From: Sepiola atlantica | Lineage: Eukaryota; Mollusca; Cephalopoda; Sepiida; Sepiolidae | Direction of reading: 5' to 3' | NCBI GenBank assembly: GCA_963556195.1 | Contig: OY744528.1 | Coordinates: 62,315,552 to 62,379,551, forward strand | DNA length: 64,000 nucleotides | Shown here: piece by piece, positions 36,291 through 47,324 of the stretch | How the letters are laid out: the number at the start of each line of letters is the position of its first letter | How positions within the stretch are numbered: the stretch's first letter is position 1 | Position numbers and translations under genes: made by a program | The notes under the pieces: model-generated | The model's input: only the letters and a program-made list of their open reading frames with translations | Told to the model about the DNA's origin: nothing | Databases searched by the model: none

Positions 36291-36734
36291 TCATTTTGTT
36301 CATTCCATTAATAATTTCCAACCCTCTCATAATATTCTTCATTATTCCACTAGAAATCTATCCATATCGTTAACCCTCGTTATCTTCTTTAATGAAAGCT
36401 AATCGCAATGCAAAGAGGTGTTCATAAAAGTATGTACATTCTGATCAGCCAAATTAACCGTGTATCTTTCTTTCGTGTTTACTGACACTGATCAATTTGT
36501 AGGCATCGTTTTTTCCACAGTATTTATTTTATATTTCACATGTGATTGTAATACATTGCGAACGCAATACACATTAAAATTAGAAAGTGTACCCGTACAT
36601 AACAGAAAACTGCCTCTGATACTCTTAGGTAGGGCGATTGTAACGACTTAAACAAATAACCTAAATATAATCTTTCCCAGCCTTTTGTTACCTGTATTCT
36701 TTCCATGGCTACAACATTTCTAAACAACATAACA

Positions 36735-39700
36735 TTACAAAACTGTTTCTACTTCAGTTTTGTATAAGTTGTTTCTATTACAGTTTTGTAATGGTTGTTT
36801 CTACATCAGTTTTGTATAATTTGTTTCTACTTCTGTGTTGTTTGAGTTGTTTTTACTTAAGTTTTGTATAGGTTGTTTCTATTTCTGTGTTGTTGAGGTT
36901 GTTTTTACTTTAGTTTTGTATAAGTTGTTTCTACTTCAGTGTTGTTTAAGTTGTTTTTACTTTAGTTTTGTATAAGTTGTTTCTATTTCTGTGTTGTTTA
37001 AGTTGTTATTACTTTAGTTTTGTATAAGTTGTTTCTACTTCTGTGTTGTTTAAGTTGTTTTGACTTTAGTTTTGTATAAGTTGTTTCTACTTCTGTGTTG
37101 CTTAAGTTGTTTTGGCTTTAGTTTTGGATGAGTTGTTTCTACTTCAGTGTTGTTTAAGTTGTTTTTACTTTAGTTTTGTATAGGTTGTTTCTATTTCTGT
37201 GTTGTTTAAGTTGTTTTTACTTTAGTTTTGTATAAGTTGTTTCTACTTCAGTGTTGTTTAAGTTGTTTTGACTTTAGTTTTGTATACGTTGTTTCTATTT
37301 CTGTGTTGTTTAAGTTGTTTTTACTTTAGTTTTGTATAAGTTGTTTCTACTTCTGTGTTGTTTAAGTTGTTTTGACTTTAGTTTTGTATAAGTTGTTTCT
37401 ACTTCTGTGTTGTTTAAAGTGTTTTGACTTTAGTTTTGGTTAAGTTGTTTCTATTTCAGTGTTGTTTAAGTTGTTTTTACTTTAGTTTTGTATAAGTTGT
37501 TTCTACTTCTGTGTTGTTTAAGTTGTTTTTACTTTAGTTTTGTATAAGTTGTTGTTACTTCAGTGTTGTTTAAGTTGTTTTTACTTTAGTTTTGTATAAG
37601 TTGTTTGTACTTCTATGTTGTTTTAGTTGTTTTTACTTTAGTTTTGTATAAGTTGTTTCTACTTCTGTGTTGTTTAAGTTGTTTTTACTTCAGTTTTGTA
37701 TAAGTTGTTGCTACTTCAGTTTTGTTTAAGTTGTTTTTACTTTAGTTTTGTATAAGTTGTTTCTACTTCTGTGTTGTTTAAGTTGTTTTTACTTTAGTTT
37801 TGTATAAGTTGTTTCTACTTTAGTTTTGTATAAGTTGTTTCTACTTTAGTTTTGTATACGTTGTTTTTACTTTAGTTTTGTATAAGTTGTTTCTACTTCT
37901 GTGTTGTTTAAGTTGTTTTTACTTCAGTTTTGTATAAGTTGTTGCTACTTCAGTTTTGTTTAAGTTGTTTCTACTTCTGTGTTGTATAAGTTGTTTCTAC
38001 TTCTGTGTTGTTTAAGTTGTTTTTACTTTAGTTTTGTATAAGTTGTTTCTACTTTAGTTTTGTATAAGTTGTTTCTACTTTAGTTTTGTATACGTTGTTT
38101 TTACTTTAGTTTTGTATAAGTTGTTTCTACTTCTGTGTTGTTTAAGTTGTTTTTACTTCAGTTTTGTATAAGTTGTTGCTACTTCAGTGTTGTTTCCGTT
38201 ATTTTTACTTTAGTTTTGTATAAGTTGTTTCTACTTCTGTGTTGTATAAGTTGTTTTTACTTTAGTTTTGTATTAGTTGTTTCTTACTTTAGTTTTGTAT
38301 AAGTTGTTACTACTTTAGTTTTGTATACGTTGTTTTTACTTTAGTTTGTATAAGTTGTTTCTACTTCTGTGTTGTTTAAGTTGTTTTTACTTAAGTTTTG
38401 GATAAGTTGTTTCTACTTCAGTTGTGAAATGGTTGTTTTTACTGTAGTTTTGTATAAGTTGTTTCTACTTCTGTGTTTTTTTAAGCTGTTTTAACTTTAG
38501 TTTTGTATAAGTTGTTTCTACTTCAGTGTTGTTTAAGTGGTTTTTACTTTAGTTTTGTATAAGTTGTTGCTACTTCAGTGTTGTTTAAATTGTTTTTACT
38601 TTAGCTTTGTATAAGTTGTTGCTACTTCAGTGTTGTTTCCGTTGTTTTTACTTTAGTTTTGTATAAGTTGTTTCTACTTCTGTGTTGTATAAGTTGTTTT
38701 TACTTTAGTTTTGTATAAGTTGTTTCTACTTTAGTTTTGTATAAGTTGTTTCTACTTTAGTTTTGTATACGTTGTTTTTACTTTTGTTTGTATAAGTTGT
38801 TTCTACTTCTGTGTTGTTTAAGTTGTTTTTACTTCAGTTTTGTATAGGTCGTTTCTATTTCAGTTTGGAAATGGTTGTTTTTACTGTAGTTTTGTATAAG
38901 TTGTTTCTATTTCTGTGTTGTTTAAGTTGTTTTTACTTTAGTTTTGTATAGGTTGTTTCTATTTCTGTGTTGTTTAAGTTTTTTTTACTTTAGTTTTGTA
39001 TAAGTTGTTTCTACTTCTGTGTTGTTTAAGCTGTTTTAACTTTAGTTTTGTATAAGTTGTTTCTACTTCAGTGTTGTTTAAGTTGTTTTTACTTCAGTTT
39101 TGGATAAGTTGTTTCTACTTCTGTGTTGTTTTAGTTGTTTTTACTTTAGTTTTGTACAAGTTGTTTCTACTTCTGTGTTGTTTTAGTTGTTTTTACTTTA
39201 GTTTTTTATAAGTTGTTGTTACTTCAGTGTTGTTTAAGTTGTTTCTACTTTAGTTTTGTATAAGTTGTTTGTACTTCTGTGTTGTTTAAGTTATTTTTAC
39301 TTTAGTTTTGTATAAGTTGTTTCTACCTCTGTGTTTTATAAGTTGTTTTTACTTTAGTTTTGTATAAGTTGTTTCTACTTTAGTTTTGTATAAGTTGTTT
39401 CTACTTTAGTTTTGTATACGTTGTTTTTACTTTAGTTTGTATAAGTTGTTTCTACTTCTGTGTTGTTTAAGTTGTTTTTACTTCAGTTTTGTATAAGTTG
39501 TTGCTACTTCAGTGTTGTTTCCGTTATTTTTACTTTAGTTTTGTATAAATTGTTTCTACTTTAGTTTTGTATACGTTGTTTTTACTTTAGTTTGTATAAG
39601 TTGTTTCTACTTCTGTGTTGTATAAGTTGTTTTTACTTAAGTTTTGGATAAGTTGTTTCTACTTCAGTTGTGAAATGGTTGTTTTTACTGTAGTTTTGTA

Positions 39701-40613
39701 TAAGTTGTTTCTACTTCTGTGTTGTTTAAGCTGTTCTAACTTTAGTTTTGTATAAGTTGTTTCTACTTCTGTGTTGTTTAAGTTGTTTTTACTTTAGTTT
39801 TGGATAATTGTTTCTACTTCAGTGTTGTTTAAGCTGTTTTTACTTTAGTTTTGTATAAGTTGTTGCTACTTCAGTGTTGTTTAAATTGTTTTTACTTTAG
39901 CTTTGTATAAGTTGTTGCTACTTCAGTGTTGTTTCCGTTGTTTTTACTTTAGTTTTGTATAAGTTGTTTCTACTTCTGTGTTGTATAAGTTGTTTCTACT
40001 TTAGTTTTGTATAAGTTGTTTCTACTTTAGTTTTGTATACGTTGTTTTTACTTTTGTTTGTATAAGTTGTTTCTACTTCTGTGTTGTTTAAGTTGTTTTT
40101 ACTTCAGTTTTGTATAGGTAGTTTCTATTTCAGTTTGGAAATGGTTGTTTTTACTGTAGTTTTGTATAAGTTGTTGCTACTTCAGTGTTGTTTGAGTTGT
40201 TTTTTCTTCAGTTTTGTATAAGTTGTTGCTACCTCAGTGTTGTTTAAGTTGTTTTTACTTTAGTATGTATAAGTTGTTTCTACATCAGTTTTTTATAGTT
40301 TGTTTCTACTTCAGTGTTGTTTAAGTTGTTTTTACTTCAGTTTTGTATAAGTTGTTTCTACTTCAGTTTTTAAGAGATTGTTTGTAAGTTTATAATTGAT
40401 TGTTTGCATTCAGTTTTGTAATGGTTGTTTATACATCGATTTGTATAAGTTGTTCATAGATTGTTTTCACTTCAGTTTTATGTAGATTGTTCCTACTTAC
40501 GTTTTGTATAGATTGTTTCTACTCCCGTGTATGGGTTGTTCGTACTTAAGTTTCTGTGTTTTTTCTACTTCAGTTTAGTATGTGTTGTTTTCAGTTTAGT
40601 TATGCATAGGTTC
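36735..40613. repeat. 26-bp/52-bp T-rich satellite, main block
   Basis: About 150 copies of a 26-bp monomer arranged as alternating pairs: TTTTGTATAAGTTGTTTCTA.CTTC.G and TGTTGTTTAAGTTGTTTTTA.CTTTAG, giving a 52-bp dimer. Longer blocks (for example three consecutive TTTTGTATAAGTTGTTTCTA monomers) recur at several places. No open frame. The same array continues at 44882-45480 and 50331-52097, interrupted by retroelements. Confidence 0.93.
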
Positions 40614-40618
40614 GTTTT
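40614..40618. other. Target site duplication, left copy (GTTTT)
   Basis: GTTTT directly before the 5' LTR, repeated at 44882-44886 directly after the 3' LTR. Removing the element leaves a normal satellite monomer (GTTTTTACTTCAG). Confidence 0.85.
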
Positions 40619-40961
40619 TGTAGTGGAAAATAAAAACACAAGACTTACCTGTATTACCAGACCAGGCCATGTGGAACAACAGAGTTAAAGCAAATGGCTG
40701 GTTTTATAGAAAGGAAGTACCAAATGATCATGTGACCTGTTTAGCATTGCATGATGGGAGTCCCTATAAAGAGGACAGGAAATGAGAACGCGCACTTCTT
40801 TTTTGGTTCATCCCGGATTGAGACCAGTGAAGGTGGAGGTCGAATTTGGTGCTGTCAGAAGAGTGAAGTTGGAGTTCAAGTTGGTGTTTGCGGACTAGTG
40901 ACTGTTTTGGGTCGGATTGGGTGCCCTCAGAAGAGAGACATTTTGGTGTTTTCGGACGACA
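40619..40961 (+). repeat. 5' LTR of Gypsy-1
   Basis: 343 bp starting TGTAGTGGAAAATAAAAAC and ending TTCGGACGACA. It differs from the 3' LTR by roughly seven substitutions, about 98% identity by eye. TATAAAG at ~40765 could serve as the promoter. Confidence 0.92.
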
Positions 40962-40992
40962 AGCTATTTCGGCAGCCTACCTACATAACAGG

Positions 40993-41707
40993 ATGGGTGA
41001 CAGAATCAAATTAAGCAGTGACGTATTGAAGGCGTACGCTGGTGATGTAGACGTAGTGCGATGGCTGTCTAAATTGAACAAGATTGCAGAAAATTGAGGA
41101 TGTGGCAACCTTGATTCCATTATATTTGGAAGGAAATGCACTTTCAGTCTACCTGGAAATGAATGGCGCTGAACAAGACGACGCAGATTTGATAGAGGCA
41201 AGACTAAAGACCGCTTTCGCAGAAAGCGTTTTCGACGCATATAGCAAAATGCGCAGGATCACATGGACAGGGGAGCCAGTAGATGTCTTTGCGACGGAGA
41301 TCCGGAGGCTAGCGGGACTGGCGGGTTATGCAGGGATGAGCCTTGAAAAAACGGTGAAAATGACGTTTGTGACTGGTCTTCCTGATAGTGTGTCCACAGA
41401 ACTGCAGAGACTGACAATGATCGAGAGCATGAACATGGATGAAGTGCTGACTCATGCCAGGATGCTGACAAAGAAGAGTCACCAGTTGGAGGCAACCGCG
41501 AGTGTAAGCCTGATGGGAGAGAAGTCCGCAGTTAAGGAGAATCTCTCGTGGGGGCGGTCACCTAGAAAAGCCCCAGTGAAATGTTTTCGATGCCAGGGGC
41601 TTCATTTTGTACGGGACTGCCGAGAACCTAAGCCTGGCATAACCTGCTTCCGTTGCGGACAAACTGGGCATATCAGCCGAACCTGCACGGTACAGGTAAA
41701 CGATTAG
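40993..41707 (+). pseudogene. Gag of Gypsy-1 (frameshifted)
   Basis: Structural polyprotein that would coat the element's RNA. It begins at ATGGGTGAC (40993); the frame changes at about 41085-41095, after KLNKI, and continues to a TAG at 41705-41707. The central region has LIPLYLEGNALSVYLEM and FVTGLP typical of Gypsy gag. Two zinc knuckles lie at the C-terminus: CFRCQGLHFVRDC, with three instead of four residues before the histidine, and CFRCGQTGHISRTC, which is canonical C-x2-C-x4-H-x4-C. The broken frame means no intact gag is made from this copy. Confidence 0.85.
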
Positions 41708-44515
41708 AGGGGTGCCATAGCGCCAATGGCAACCCCCTATCAAGTGACGGCGCATAGGACTGCATTACCACAGGTGGAGGTCACTGCAAACGGGAAGAGA
41801 GCCAAAGCCCTGGTTGATACCGGCTGCACGACCACGTTGGTGCAACGGATGTTGCTAAATCTTGGCATGGAACGACCAGTGTGAGGGCGGTTAATGGCCG
41901 TGAGGTGATGTGCCGAGGAATGTGCACTGTGAGAATAATAGTGAGAGAGACCGAACTTGATGTGAGGGCAATTGTGATGGAGCGGCTTGTTGCAGGTGTT
42001 GATGTTGTGTTGGGCCTGTATGTCATCGATCGACTAGGGGGTGCTATGTTTAGCATGGGCATGATCACATTTGGATGCGAGCGCCCAGTCGGATTGGCAG
42101 GAGGGGAGAGTGTTAAACCCAAGAAGGCGGAACCGTGCCAAATCAAAGACAAAGACTTTCAGGCCAGTTTTGATGGAGATAAGTGGACGGTGGAATGGCG
42201 TTGGGTTTCAGAGCCGCCAATCCTAAAAAATCAAGTTGGGTGCTACGAAAGTACTCTGAATGGTGACACAGGGGCTGAATTTGAGAAAGAGATAGCGAGG
42301 TGGATTGAGGAAGGTATCCTTGTACCATGGTCCGGGGAAGCAGACGGAGTCCTACCACTCATGGTGGTAGTCCAGCCCACCAAAAGGGAAGGTTAGGCCA
42401 GTATTGGACTACAGAGAGCTAAACCAGCATATTGATTACCACACAGGGGACGGTATCGACGTTTGCGAGGAAGTAATGCGAGAGTGGATGAAGATGGAGC
42501 GGGCAAGCAAGATTGTGGACCTAAAATCAGCCTACCCCCAGATACACATAGACGAGAGGCTATGGCGGTACCAGCTTGTTAAGTTCAAGGGTCAGACCTT
42601 TTGCTTGACAAGGTTGGGTTTTGGGCTCAGTTCTGCACCCAAAATTATGACTGCAATTTTGAAAACAGTGCTGGGGAAAAATAACGAGGTGGAGAGGGCC
42701 ACAAGCTCATATATTGATGACATCCTGGCCGAGGAAGGAAATCTGTCCGCGGAAAGTGTTAGCAATCACGTTGGAAGATATGGATTGATTGCGAAGCCAC
42801 CTGAGCCACTAGAAAATGGCACGGCCCTAGGACTAAAACTGCAAAGGAATAAGGAGGGGACGTTGATGTTCGGAAGGGGTAATGAGGTGCCCGATATCTC
42901 AGACGGACTGACTAAGAGAGAGAGCTGTTCTCCATATGTGGGAAGCTGGTTGGCCATTACCCCATTTGCGGGTTGCTCAGAGTAGCATGCAGCTATATAA
43001 AAAGGTGGACCGAAGGCGGCCGCTGGGATGACACAGTGACCGAGGATGTTGTGCAGTTGATACGCGAGATGGTGGAGAAGGTTAAGGTGGAAGACCCCGT
43101 CAAAGGAAAATGGCGTGTCGAACGGGGCAAAGAAGGTGTGATCTGGTGTGATGCTAGCACTCTGGCTCTCGGTGTGCTGCTTAAAATTGGAGGAGCAACA
43201 GTGGAGGATGCCGCTTGGCTACGCAAAAGGAATGACCATGCCCACATAAATGTTGCAGAGCTCGAGGCTGCAGCAAAGGGAGTGAACCTGGCTCTAAAGT
43301 GGGGCTTGAAAAATGCAGAGTTGAAAACGGACTCGGCCACAGTGGCCTCCTGGATCCAGTCAGAAGTCTCAGGAGACAGGAGAGTAAGGACCAAGGGAGC
43401 AGCTGAGATGCCGATCAAGCGTAGGCTCGGGATTTTGGGAGACTTGATTCGCGAGTTTGGACTGAGAGTGTCGGTTACGCTTGTCCCAACTCAAAAGAAC
43501 AGAGCAGATGCCCTGACCCGAGTAAAGAAGGCCTGGCTTAAAGAGAAGGATGCAGCGGCTGTGTGCGCCGTTAGTGAGGAAGCAAGAGAGCTGCATGAAA
43601 TGCACCACTTTGGGAAAGAGAGGACACTTTTTCTTGCAAGAAAGGTGAACCCGAGTGTGACAAAAGAGGCGGTTAAAGAGGTGGTGGAACAATGCAGAAG
43701 GTGTCAATCAATTGACCCTGCCCCACCCAGGCACGAGAGAGGGGAATTACAGGTGACTGAAACTTGGAAACGGCTGGCCATTGACGTCACGCATTATAGG
43801 AACGATATATTCCTGTAAATGGTCGGCTGTGGACCTAGGATAGTGGCAATCTGGCGTAAGTTGAGAGCGGAAACCTCGAGTGAAATCTGCAGAGCCGTGG
43901 AGGCGGTGTTTTTTGGAGAGGGGGCCAGTGGAGGAGATATTACTGGATAATGGTGCCGCCTTTCGCTCTGAAGACTTTACAGAGCTGTGTGCCAGGTGGG
44001 GAACCCGGCAATTTTTTCGGGCTGCATATCGACCGGGAGGAAATGGGATTGTCGAAAGGCATCACCGAACCATAAAAGCTGTTGCAGAGAGAGGCCGAAT
44101 CTCACCAGAAGAGGCGGTATTTTGGTACAACATGTTTCCAAAGAGTGGTCAAGATGAAGAGTCAGTGCCGCATCAGTCAGTGTTTCGATATGAGTGCCGT
44201 CATCCTCTTGCTAGAACGAACATGAGTGAAGAGGGACAAGGATCCATCACAGTTGGTGAAGAAGTGTGGGTCAAGCCACCGGGAGCTCTATGCACTACAC
44301 GTTGGGGACGAGGAAGGGTAACGCATGTACAGTCTGTAAACAATGTGAGTGTTGACGGGATGCCGCGACACGTGCTTGACATACGTCGTGTCTCTCTGCC
44401 ATCAAATGGAGATGCTGAGGAAGAAGCCGGTGAACCCCCGTTGGAAGAACCCCCGCGACGCTCTAATCGTGAGAGGAGACAACCGGTCTGGATTGCTGAC
44501 TATGCGAGGTGAGAT
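41708..44515 (+). pseudogene. Pol of Gypsy-1: protease, RT, RNase H, integrase (multiply frameshifted)
   Basis: After the gag TAG the same frame continues into an aspartic protease (VDTGC at 41813) until a TGA near 41882. Later domains are in alternating frames. Reverse transcriptase includes LDYRELN, LKSAYPQIHI, LTRLGFGLSSAP and the catalytic YIDD (~42712). RNase H has its acidic residues in WCDAS, NVAELEA, LKTDSA and RADALTR. Integrase has an HHCC zinc finger (HEMHHFGKER...CRRC), core acidic residues in AIDVTH, LLDNGAAF and GIVERHH, and a C-terminal basic region. Breaks occur near 41880, 42396, 42975 and 43818-43880. No envelope-like frame is present. The copy cannot move by itself. Confidence 0.87.
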
Positions 44516-44538
44516 GTGATTTTAAGATCACGGGGGCA

Positions 44539-44881
44539 TGTAGTGGAAAATAAAAACATAAGACTTACCTGTAATACCAGACCAGGTCATGTGGAACAAC
44601 AGAGTTAAAGCAAATGGCTGGTTTTATAGAAAGGAAGTACCAAATGATCATGTGACCTATTTAGCATTGCATGATGGGAGTCCCCATAAAGAGGACAGGA
44701 AATGAGAAAGCGCACTTCTTCTTTGGTTCATCCCGGATTGAGACCAGTGAAGGTGGAGGTCGAATTTGGTGCTGTCAGAAGAGTGAAGTTGGAGTTCAAG
44801 TTGGTGTTTGCGGACTAGTGACTGTTTTGGGTCGGATTGGGTGCCCTCAGAAGAGAGACATTTTGGTGTTTTCGGACGACA
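44539..44881 (+). repeat. 3' LTR of Gypsy-1
   Basis: 343 bp, same boundaries and length as the 5' LTR. It is followed immediately by GTTTT (44882-44886), the right copy of the target duplication, and resumed satellite. Confidence 0.92.
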
Positions 44882-45150
44882 GTTTTTACTTCAGTTTTGT
44901 ATTGATTGTTGCTACTTCAGTTTGCATGGCTGCTTGTGTCTAGATTGCTTCAACTTAAGTTTTGCATTTATTGATTCTACTTCAGATTTTTATAGGTTGT
45001 TTCTAGTCTAGTTTTATATAGATTTGTATTACGTCAGTTTTCTATCGTTTTTTTTTTAACTTAAGTCTTTTATAGATTGTTTCTACTTAAGTTTTGGATT
45101 GGTTGTTTCTAATTTATTTGTTAATGGTTTTTAGTACTTTAGTTTGATGT

Positions 45151-45230
45151 CAGGCTACAGTATAGTCGTCTTCAAATCCACTGTCAACAAATACTTATCA
45201 GAAACCATAAGAGTTCCATAATATTCCTCA
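45151..45230 (+). pseudogene. LINE 3' end fragment
   Basis: CAGGCTACAGTATAGTCGTC and AAATACTTATCA.AAACCAT match 36221-36280, the end of the LINE relic, followed by a CATAATATTC.TCAT stretch also found near 36330. It is a short dead copy. Confidence 0.65.
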
Positions 45231-45272
45231 TCACAACTGTTGTAGACGTGTAAGAGTTCCGGAAAAAGACAC

Positions 45273-45336
45273 AAACTCGGGATTAACTTTAACAAAGTAT
45301 ATTCAAGACAGTATAAATACAGCATATTAAGAGAGC
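45273..45336 (-). repeat. Inverted partial LTR related to Gypsy-2
   Basis: On the minus strand this piece reads CTCTCTTAATATGCTGTATT..GAATATACTTTGTTAAAG, matching the LTR 3' portion at ~45607-45668. It is a solo or truncated LTR of the same family in the opposite orientation, about 150 bp left of the Gypsy-2 5' LTR. Confidence 0.65.
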
Positions 45337-45482
45337 AGTTTGTATAGTTTGTTTAAACTTCAGTTTTATATGAGTTGTTTCAACTTCAGTTTTAAATAAA
45401 TGGTTTTTACTTCAGTTTATTATAGTTGTTTCTATTTCCATTTCGTATAGATAGTTTTTTTTTAATTTAAGTTGTGCATAAG

Positions 45483-45668
45483 TGTTAGTACCTTACCTTA
45501 CGGATTACATGGATTCTTCCATTTTACTATAAACACCGGGAATACATGCCTATCGATGTTGGAATTACCCAAGTTTAATACCGGCAATCAGACAGACGTG
45601 CAGCCACTCTCTTTACATGCTGTATTTATACTTTCTTAAATATACTCGGTTAAAGTTAATCTCGAGTT
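45483..45668 (+). repeat. 5' LTR of Gypsy-2
   Basis: TGTTAGTACC start, then ACTATAAACACCGG, GGCAATCAGACAGACGTGCA, CCACTCTCTTTACATGCTG and ATATACTC. It aligns with 50153-50330 at clearly lower identity than the Gypsy-1 LTRs. Confidence 0.75.
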
Positions 45669-46379
45669 ATGGGACTCTTATTTGAAAACCTTAAAAGGAC
45701 GAAAGTGAAGAAACCAACAACCTCCAAAGTTCTAAAACCAGGCTTAATCACGGATCAATAGAAAAAAATCTCGTAAGTTGGATTTATTTAGCAAAAGTGA
45801 TTTCTCTCTTTTGTTTTGTCTTACAAAGAAATCCACGTATCTCTCTCAAAGAAAGAAGAAAGTCAGTGATTTAATTATTTTCTATTTCGACACCGTGTAA
45901 ATTTTTAACCAGAAATAAATACATTTCTTTCTCTTTCTAAAAGAGAACAAAAAGTACCGCCGCCGAAATTATGAACCTTTATTTTTACTTTTAACTAAAT
46001 TGCTAACTGTAGAAACTACTGTTACGTGGACAGCTTACAAAAAAGTGATTTTTTGTCGACATAAATGTTTTATACTTTTTCGTACTCTTTTGTACAACTA
46101 ATATTACCTTAGCAGCGTAATATAAAAAAGAAAACTTCTAACAGTCGTATTCTAGAAAGACACATCTAAATATAGAAAATTTCAAATCAACTATGGTAGA
46201 ACTTGTTAAATACAAAATGTAGCAACAACTAGAACAATAACAAAAAAGAAAACGAAGAACGACAACAAAAAACGAAGAAAAAATTCAAAAGCGAAGAAAG
46301 ACTATTGAAACAAAATAAAAAATCGAAGAAATACATCAACAGTTTGAAGACTTATTACTACAAGCAATGTTGAAATAGG

Positions 46380-47260
46380 GGTGAAAATACCGAAAATAAA
46401 AATGCCTTTTCTCATAATGCCGTTTGGAGTGCAATTGACGATTTCACTTATTTCCCAGACGAGAATAACACCTTTGCTTCATATTTCAGAAGGTATGAGG
46501 ATCTATGCAAAATAGATTGTGGAAATTTGGTGGACTTTTAAAAAGTTTGCCTACTGCTCCGAAAATTAGGTACCACCGAACATATCAAATTCGTTGAATA
46601 TATTTTATCCCAAAAGACCAGCGATTTGAATTTTTCTGAAGCGGTTAAACTTTTAACAAAATTAATTAGCCCTAACACTTCTTTGTTCCACAAAAAGTGG
46701 AAGTGCATGAACTTAATCAGTAAAAACAGCGAAGACTACTCGACTTTCGTGACAATCGTTAATAAACACTGTGACGATTTCAAACTAGCTGAACTTCGCG
46801 CGGATAACTTTAAATGCATAATATTCGTGCAAGGACTTGTATCAGCCGAAGACGCAGAAATCAGACGTAGAGTACTAAACAAGTTAGAAAGTCAGTCAAA
46901 TTTAACATTACAGAAAATAGCCGAAGACTGCCAGAGATTTATAAGTGTTAAACAAGATACCAAAGATGTTGAAGAGTCAGGTATTGCTCACATAAGAAAA
47001 ATATGTTACAAATCACATTTCAGCTCTCCTTCAAAAATAAAGTCAAACCAAAAAGAGAAGTTATTTTCACGCTCCTAAAAACAAGCCAACCCAATAAAAC
47101 AGGAAAATTACTGCTTAGCCCCTGTTTCCGTTGTGGATTCCTTCCATTGGGTTATAGATTATCCATACGATTTTAAAACATGTCTAACTTGTAATAAAGT
47201 AGGAAACAAGAGGTTACATTGCTGAACGAACAAAGGAAATAAAAGTCGGGTTAAATCCAC
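46380..47260 (+). pseudogene. Gag relic of Gypsy-2
   Basis: Remains of a gag gene; the longest open stretch is 46626-47078. Recognisable are SLFHKKWKCMNL, DYSTFVTIVNKHCDDFKL and FIIFVQGL-like FKCIIFVQGL, which are typical of invertebrate Gypsy gag. A decayed zinc knuckle follows at ~47190-47225 (CLTCNKVGN..LHC, lacking the histidine). Stops occur before and after. Confidence 0.75.
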
Positions 47261-47324
47261 AAAATCAAACTAACATGACGGCATAAACATAAGAAAGTAC
47301 GTACAGGTAAAACTCCTGAATAAA

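Larger units (their letters stand above)
40619..44881 (+). mobile_element. Ty3/Gypsy-like LTR retrotransposon (Gypsy-1)
   Basis: A 4263-bp element bounded by two 343-bp LTRs (TG...CA) and a 5-bp GTTTT target duplication, inserted in the 52-bp satellite. The internal part encodes gag and then protease, reverse transcriptase, RNase H and integrase in Gypsy order, broken by several frame changes and stops. A G-rich stretch (CGGGGGCA) before the 3' LTR may be the polypurine tract. No clear tRNA primer site was recognised after the 5' LTR. Confidence 0.93.
44882..45482. repeat. 26-bp satellite, middle remnant with inserted relics
   Basis: Degenerate monomers (TACTTCAGTTTTGTATTGAT, GGTTGTTTCTA) at 44882-45150 and 45340-45480. 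Between them lie a LINE 3' end (45151-45230) and an inverted LTR piece (45273-45336). Confidence 0.8.
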
